The translations under genes and the position numbers were made by a program. DNA of 5,190 nt. Origin: an uncultured Kiritimatiellota bacterium (GTDB lineage: Bacteria > Verrucomicrobiota > Kiritimatiellia > RFP12 > UBA1067). The stretch spans positions 1-5,190 of the forward strand of contig CAKTZA010000112.1 of the NCBI GenBank assembly GCA_934635045.1. Direction: 5' to 3'. Below the pieces are notes generated by a model. The model saw only the letters and a list, made by a program, of their open reading frames with translations. It searched no databases and was not told where the DNA came from. Numbering within the stretch: position 1 is the first letter of the stretch; every line of letters starts with the position of its first letter. Of this stretch, positions 1 to 3,027 are shown one piece after another.

Positions 1-38
1 CAGTATGCCATTATCCTTACTGAGTAGATTCCTTTCAT
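1..38 (-). CDS. Possible start of a leftward gene, truncated at the window edge
   Basis: On the minus strand an ATG at 38-36 opens a frame that stays open to the edge and reads MKGIYSVRIMAY. A second in-frame ATG lies at 11-9, with AAGG just upstream but only 3 bases away. The first ATG overlaps the TGA of a 12-codon ORF (ATGA), which is a translational-coupling arrangement, and a good minus-strand promoter lies about 70 bases upstream. The string KGIYSVRIM loosely recalls the start of Rrf2-type regulators (a KGRYAVR-like motif). Twelve residues are far too few to assign a family, and the gene itself is uncertain. Confidence 0.25.
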   Translation of the reverse strand, partial: MKGIYSVRIMAY

Positions 39-73
39 TCTACAAGTTCAGCCAAGCTTGCTTGGCGCACCAT
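35..73 (-). CDS. Possible 12-residue leader peptide ORF
   Basis: The minus strand carries AAGGAG (89-84), then 10 bases, then ATG at 73-71, encoding MVRQASLAELVE and ending in TGA at 37-35. The TGA overlaps the ATG of the next leftward frame. The ORF sits in the predicted leader of the minus-strand promoter at 107-136. A 6-bp hairpin (GCCAAG, loop CTTG, CTTGGC; 51-66) lies within it. It could be an upstream ORF coupling translation to the next gene, or a chance short frame. The peptide itself is unrecognised. Confidence 0.25.
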   Translation of the reverse strand: MVRQASLAELVE

Positions 74-106
74 GTGCTAAGGGCTCCTTGGTTTCAGACA
101 ATGTGC

Positions 107-136
107 ATTATAGCAAATCAGACGCTTGTCTCGCAA
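107..136 (-). promoter_or_regulatory. Predicted leftward promoter
   Basis: The minus strand reads TTGCGA (136-131, 4 of 6 matches to the -35 consensus), an 18-base spacer, then a perfect TATAAT (112-107). The -10 is preceded by TGC, making it an extended -10. Transcription would begin near position 100 and run off the left edge. It faces away from the cassette at 394, so the left flank is probably divergently transcribed. Confidence 0.5.
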
Positions 137-180
137 GTCAGAAAAATGGAAAGTGGCAGTTAGAAAAATGAAAGCTGTTC

Positions 181-250
181 GCGCGTCGGAACGGGAAGCT
201 GCCGCTCGGTCTCGTCGTTATTTGGCCCGTCGGCCCGACAGTCGCCCGAT
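181..250 (-). repeat. Dispersed intergenic repeat, inverted and block-permuted copy
   Basis: Read on the minus strand this segment contains two blocks also found on the plus strand at 2883-2944. Block a is aacgacgagaccgagcg (219-203 here, 2883-2899 there), followed by gcagcttcccg with one inserted base in the right-hand copy. Block b is atcgggcgactgtcggg (250-234 here, 2928-2944 there). Both 17-mers are exact. Here the minus-strand order is b then a, whereas at 2883-2944 it is a then b. The blocks therefore behave as modules or as parts of a formerly tandem unit. Confidence 0.75.
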
Positions 251-329
251 CCGTCGCTCCGGGAGTCGCACCTGTCGCCACACGTCAGTCAATCAAACGT
301 TCCGAAGCGCGCGCTGTCGGGCCGACGGG
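226..329. repeat. 16-bp perfect inverted repeat
   Basis: The arms are cccgtcggcccgacag (226-241) and its exact reverse complement (314-329), separated by 72 bases. The arms belong to the two oppositely oriented repeat copies that flank this stretch. The result could be a large cruciform or RNA stem upstream of gene 1, but it may only reflect the inverted insertion of two repeat copies. Confidence 0.7.
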
Positions 330-339
330 TCCCAATGCG
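300..339 (+). repeat. Dispersed intergenic repeat, direct copy upstream of gene 1 promoter
   Basis: This copy matches 2912-2962 in the same orientation. It shares the exact 13-mer tccgaagcgcgcg (301-313 with 2913-2925). It then continues with ctgtcggg, CG, GGG, CC and CAA-TGCG after an 11-base deletion relative to the right-hand copy and a few single-base differences. It ends about 40 bases before the -10 of gene 1. The matching copy ends about 50 bases before the -10 of the kinase. Confidence 0.65.
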
Positions 340-375
340 GATGCCTGTCGCCTCCGTCACTTACACCGTGGTATT

Positions 376-391
376 TGGTATAATTCACTTC
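376..391 (+). promoter_or_regulatory. Extended -10 promoter of the gene 1-gene 2 operon
   Basis: TG at 376-377, one base, then a perfect TATAAT at 379-384 form an extended -10 element. The -35 is weak: GTCACT at 356-361, with a 17-base spacer, matches 3 of 6, which extended -10 promoters tolerate. The predicted transcription start is near 391, only about 3 bases before ATG 394. The mRNA would be almost leaderless if that ATG is used, or have a leader of 24-30 bases if ATG 415 or 421 is used. Confidence 0.65.
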
Positions 392-393
392 AC

Positions 394-1749
394 ATGACGG
401 ATACGGACAAGAGAATGCGGATGATTATCCTGCTGCTCGCGGCCCTCTGCCGCGCGAGCGCGTGGGCGGTGGGGCAGTCGTTCACCATGTCCGTCAGCCC
501 TGCGTTCCTTGGCGGCGAATTCGTCTGGACGAACAGCTGCTGCCCGGTCGTCGGCAGCGGCTTGACCTTCTCCTACTCGTGCGACGGAAACTGTCGTTGC
601 ACGGGCTGCGCGGCCACGGGGTACTACGCCTATGAGGGCTACCGCCTTCCGGCGACCGGCGGCGCGTGCGGCTGTGATGCGAGCGGTGGAACTCCGCCAA
701 GCGAGGACGACGACAGGGAACCCAGTCCCCTGTTGTCGGGCGCAACGGCGATGTTCTCGAAGCGCGTCATCTTCTTCGAGGACGACTATGACAACGCGCC
801 GGGCGAGACCATCGCATTTAGGAACACCTATCGCGCCGTCAGGCCGAGCGGCAGCGAGGACGACATCGTTGTCACGGCGACCTTCGAGGAGAACGTGATG
901 GGCTGGACGTCGACGTCGGAAAGCAAGGCCACGGCGGTGAAGGTGACGATCTCTCCGCAGCTTGACGCTCCGGGAAACGCAAGTCGGCGGCGGCACAAAT
1001 TCGGAGTCGGCGAAGTTGTGGACTGTCTGATCGAACCTGCATCTGCGCACGTGTCGTGGGCTTGTTCGGGTGGTGGCACGTTTACAAACCCACGCGGCAA
1101 TACGGTTTATACGGCACCTTTGCATTCGACGGTCAATAGCCTCAAAGTGGTTGGGGACGATTCTGAATTTGCTCCACAGACCTCTGTTGTCGCGCCGCAG
1201 GGCGTTGTCGCGAGAAATGCCGGCTATCGGACCAGCAACGCCACGGCAGGACAGGCCGGAGGAATCTGCCTGACCATGACGCTCCATGTCGTGCCATTGG
1301 ACGTGTCTTTCCTGTGGGTCAAGTTCGAGGAAGTCCCTGACGTGGGCGGTAGCCACAGCGGCTATTTCGCAGATACGTTCTTCATGTCCGAATGGCTTCA
1401 CGGCATAGATCAGAAAGCCGGAACTTGGCTTGCGCCGTATGGTGACAATGCGTTCCTGAATGACGAGGCCGGCTTCACGCGGACATTGCCGCAGCTGGAC
1501 GAAGCCGGCTTTGTGTCCAACGTCGGCACCAATGGATGGAAACCGGGGAGCCTGATCTGGGAGGTTCCGTGCGGTTGGGCCTTGCCAAACGTTCAGGATG
1601 GCGACGATCCTGTCGGCGTTTTCGCGCAGGATGCCAGACAGGTCATGACAATTGACGCAGACGGGAATTGCGAGGTTCGCAAGCATTCGAACTGGGTGCG
1701 TCGGAATCTCGATGACACGATGTTTCTCAATGGAGTGCAGATGAAATGA
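394..1749 (+). CDS. Secreted Cys-rich protein with an Ig-like segment, unassigned family
   Basis: The product has 451 residues and is predicted to be exported. A hydrophobic run at about 10-25 ends in ASAWA, a good signal peptidase I site. ATG 394 gives an acidic lead-in; ATG 415 or 421 gives a cleaner signal peptide, and AAGAG (409-413) lies 7 bases before 421. The mature N-terminus has eight Cys between residues 49 and 94 (49, 50, 63, 67, 69, 72, 92, 94), followed by an acidic linker near 103-109. Residues 204-253 look like an Ig-like beta segment (CLIEPASAHVSWACSGGGTF). The last 150 residues are rich in Trp, Gly and Pro, with HSGYF, IWEVPCGWALP and MTIDADGNCEVRKHSNWV. From memory this overall layout recurs in secreted proteins of gut Verrucomicrobiota/Kiritimatiellae, often before a small lipoprotein or similar gene, but no function is known to me. 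Third-position GC drops sharply near residue 190. The gene overlaps gene 2 by 4 bases. Confidence 0.85.
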   Translation: MTDTDKRMRMIILLLAALCRASAWAVGQSFTMSVSPAFLGGEFVWTNSCCPVVGSGLTFSYSCDGNCRCTGCAATGYYAYEGYRLPATGGACGCDASGGTPPSEDDDREPSPLLSGATAMFSKRVIFFEDDYDNAPGETIAFRNTYRAVRPSGSEDDIVVTATFEENVMGWTSTSESKATAVKVTISPQLDAPGNASRRRHKFGVGEVVDCLIEPASAHVSWACSGGGTFTNPRGNTVYTAPLHSTVNSLKVVGDDSEFAPQTSVVAPQGVVARNAGYRTSNATAGQAGGICLTMTLHVVPLDVSFLWVKFEEVPDVGGSHSGYFADTFFMSEWLHGIDQKAGTWLAPYGDNAFLNDEAGFTRTLPQLDEAGFVSNVGTNGWKPGSLIWEVPCGWALPNVQDGDDPVGVFAQDARQVMTIDADGNCEVRKHSNWVRRNLDDTMFLNGVQMK

Positions 1750-2513
1750 AAGCCGAGATGATCGCCTATGCGCTGACGGCCGCGTTTGCCTTGACAGGCG
1801 GCTGTCAAAAAGAGGGACTGTCTGAATCGGGAAAAGCGGCTGAAGATGCCCGACGGCTGATTCAAGCCCTCTCCACAAATCAGACGATAGGCGCCATCTG
1901 GAAAACACGCCGCATTCGCGAAAACCTGAAAAGAGTCGACAGCCACGAGGAGCGCCGTGCGTTGATTGAAGAATGGCGAAATGGCTTGTCGCGCATTTCC
2001 GTGGAACGACTGTCACCCTCTGACCGATATGGCGTGCTGCGGGAAGTCGGGCGCATGCTCGCCTGGGATGTCGTTGATGCGCAACTGGACATGGGCGGCA
2101 CCTATGGCGAAATGTGGGATGAGTATTTCAAGGCCATCGAATGGCTCGACGTGCAATGCGCCCGGATGAGGGCTCTGGCATTGGAAGCATGCTGCGACTG
2201 TCGAGCATGGCGAGACCGCTGGTCGTATTACCAAGCCCTTGCGGAATATCGCGAAGTCGTTGTCGAGAATGTCGAACTCAACAGGCTTGACGAACGCAGA
2301 TACCCGAATGAGGTCGAAAAGATGAACGCAATTCGGGCAAAGTTCGAGAATCTGATCGGTCGTCCCGTCCGCCGAAGCGAAGACGTCAAGGACCTTGGCT
2401 TTTACAGGAGGCAGGTCGGTGCGCGCATTCAGAAGGAACGCGATGCGCGATTCCAGGCCCCACGAAGTGGCTCTGTGTTAGAAAACACAGAGCGGCCTGC
2501 GGCCGGGCGGTGA
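1746..2513 (+). CDS. Small charged helical lipoprotein, partner of gene 1, function unknown
   Basis: The product has 255 residues. An N-terminal hydrophobic stretch ends in LTGGC with Cys20, a near-canonical lipobox (Gly rather than Ala/Ser/Thr at -2), so the mature protein is probably lipid-anchored. The rest is highly charged and appears mostly helical, with many Arg/Glu and recurrent Trp. Notable points are Cys149, 150 and 152 (CCDC) and the segment KFENLIGRPVRRSEDV (199-214). The start ATG overlaps the stop of gene 1 (ATGA), and GGAG (1732-1735) lies 10 bases upstream, so translational coupling is likely. ATG 1758 is an alternative start. Third-position GC is about 62%, matching the C-terminal part of gene 1 and not the kinase. 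The final residues (242-255) are encoded by a hairpin repeat and may not be part of the ancestral protein. I recognise no enzyme motif. Partner, chaperone, immunity or surface-anchor roles are only guesses from position. Confidence 0.85.
   Translation: MKAEMIAYALTAAFALTGGCQKEGLSESGKAAEDARRLIQALSTNQTIGAIWKTRRIRENLKRVDSHEERRALIEEWRNGLSRISVERLSPSDRYGVLREVGRMLAWDVVDAQLDMGGTYGEMWDEYFKAIEWLDVQCARMRALALEACCDCRAWRDRWSYYQALAEYREVVVENVELNRLDERRYPNEVEKMNAIRAKFENLIGRPVRRSEDVKDLGFYRRQVGARIQKERDARFQAPRSGSVLENTERPAAGR
2470..2505 (+). repeat. Perfect 10-bp hairpin plus a second stem at the 3' end of gene 2
   Basis: GCTCTGTGTT (2470-2479), loop AGAA, then its exact complement AACACAGAGC (2484-2493). A second small stem follows at once: CGGCC (2493-2497), TGC, GGCCG (2501-2505). 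No T-run follows, so this is not a standard intrinsic terminator. The CTCTGTG/CACAGAG core resembles short palindromic intergenic repeats common in environmental bacteria (recollection). It lies inside the coding frame and encodes residues 242-250 of the lipoprotein. Confidence 0.7.
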
Positions 2514-2581
2514 GAGGCGACAAGGAGGTTCGCTCCGCGTCCGCCTGTCGGCTTCGCCGCCCCTTCAGATTGTCTGTGGTT

Positions 2582-2672
2582 TAACGCAAAGAACGCAGTG
2601 GAGAGAAACGCAAAGATACGCAAAGACCTTTGTTGGCTTGGCATCAGCAGAGCCTTCGCGAACTTTGCGTTA
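2582..2672. repeat. CGCAAAG repeat cluster with inverted ends
   Basis: ACGCAAAG occurs at 2584-2591, 2608-2615 and 2618-2625, with a degenerate AACGCAG at 2592-2598. The right end carries the exact inverse: taacgcaaag (2582-2591) pairs with ctttgcgtta (2663-2672). Short direct CGCAAAG units closed by an inverted copy are, from memory, a recurrent intergenic element in many environmental bacterial genomes. It may be a REP-like non-autonomous repeat. No mobilising gene is present in the window. Confidence 0.6.
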
Positions 2673-2882
2673 GAAAAGTTTTGTAGAACCGGGCGCAAGA
2701 AAAGCTCGCCTCTCTGCGCGGCAAACTCCGCAGGATCGGTCGCGCGCGGAGGGGCGGGAAGTGGCGCGAGTGAGGAGCGAGGGTTTGCCGGCATCGGAGT
2801 GGTCCCGCCCGCAGCCCGTGGTCTCGCCGAGGCACGGCAGGCTGAAGCTGGCCAATTGTCTTCGGCGAGAAGCGCAAACCCG

Positions 2883-2962
2883 AACGACGAGACCGAGCGA
2901 GCAGCTTCCCGCTCCGAAGCGCGCGTTATCGGGCGACTGTCGGGTCGCAGGGCCCAACTGCG
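2883..2962 (+). repeat. Dispersed intergenic repeat, copy upstream of the kinase promoter
   Basis: This is the fullest copy of the element in the window. It contains block a (2883-2899 plus GCAGCTTCCCG at 2901-2911), TCCGAAGCGCGCG (2913-2925), block b (2928-2944), then GGTCGCAGGGCCCAACTGCG. The first half matches 181-219 in inverse, block b matches 234-250 in inverse, and 2913-2962 matches 301-339 directly with an 11-base gap. It ends 26 bases before the -35 of the kinase promoter. Confidence 0.75.
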
Positions 2963-2988
2963 CTACTCCCACTGCGCGCCCATGCCAG

Positions 2989-3017
2989 TAGACAGGGCGG
3001 ACGCCTTTTGCTATCAT
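2989..3017 (+). promoter_or_regulatory. Strong predicted promoter of the histidine kinase gene
   Basis: TAGACA (2989-2994, 5 of 6 matches), a 17-base spacer and TATCAT (3012-3017, 5 of 6) preceded by TGC (extended -10) make a near-ideal housekeeping sigma promoter. The predicted transcription start is about 3024, four bases before ATG 3028. No ribosome-binding site lies upstream of that ATG, so the transcript is predicted to be near-leaderless. An in-frame stop at 2989-2991 and the absence of an earlier start codon fix the start at 3028. Confidence 0.75.
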
Positions 3018-3027
3018 AGCCGCCATC

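Larger units (their letters stand above)
126..378. other. Gene-free repeat-rich region upstream of gene 1
   Basis: No credible gene is seen. The only plus-strand frame (126-383) needs a TTG start, is Arg/Ser-rich and lies entirely on repeat DNA. The stretch holds AGAAAAATG twice (140-148 and 162-170), an inverted repeat copy (181-250), a direct repeat copy (300-339), a 16-bp perfect inverted repeat (226-241 with 314-329), and CCTGTCGCC twice (271-279 and 344-352). Confidence 0.6.
2514..3027. other. 514-base gene-free gap built from several short repeat families
   Basis: No credible gene is seen. A plus-strand frame at 2598-3200 starts within a repeat and runs into the kinase in another frame. 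In order the gap holds GCCTGTCGGC (2543-2552), a CGCAAAG repeat cluster (2582-2672), an 8-bp palindrome TTCGCGAA (2655-2662), an inverted pair GGGCGGGA/TCCCGCCC (2752-2759 and 2803-2810), an inverted pair TCTCGCCGA/TCGGCGAGA (2822-2830 and 2862-2870), the shared repeat copy (2883-2962), and the kinase promoter (2989-3017). A weak 6-bp A/T stem (2661-2680) followed by TT is too poor to call a terminator. Confidence 0.65.

Noticed and set aside
51..66. GCCAAG-CTTG-CTTGGC hairpin considered as part of a tRNA or riboswitch
   Set aside because: No cloverleaf, T-loop or known riboswitch core surrounds it; it is only a small local stem.
181..339. Repeat copies considered as a CRISPR array
   Set aside because: There are only two partial copies, in opposite orientations, with no regular spacers and no cas genes.
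126..383. 85-codon plus-strand frame starting with TTG
   Set aside because: It is Arg/Ser-rich low-complexity translation of repeat DNA and runs over the promoter of gene 1, with no ribosome-binding site.
385..2016. Long minus-strand open frame of 543 codons
   Set aside because: It is antisense to both well-supported genes and has no domain pattern, signal peptide or lipobox. Long antisense frames are common in GC-rich coding DNA.
2470..2493. Hairpin considered as a Rho-independent terminator for the operon
   Set aside because: It lies before the stop codon of gene 2 and is followed by GC-rich sequence instead of a T-run.
2661..2683. AACTTT/AAAGTT stem with TTTTG considered as a terminator
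   Set aside because: The stem is only six A/T-rich pairs with an 8-base loop and a very short T-run; it overlaps the CGCAAAG element instead.
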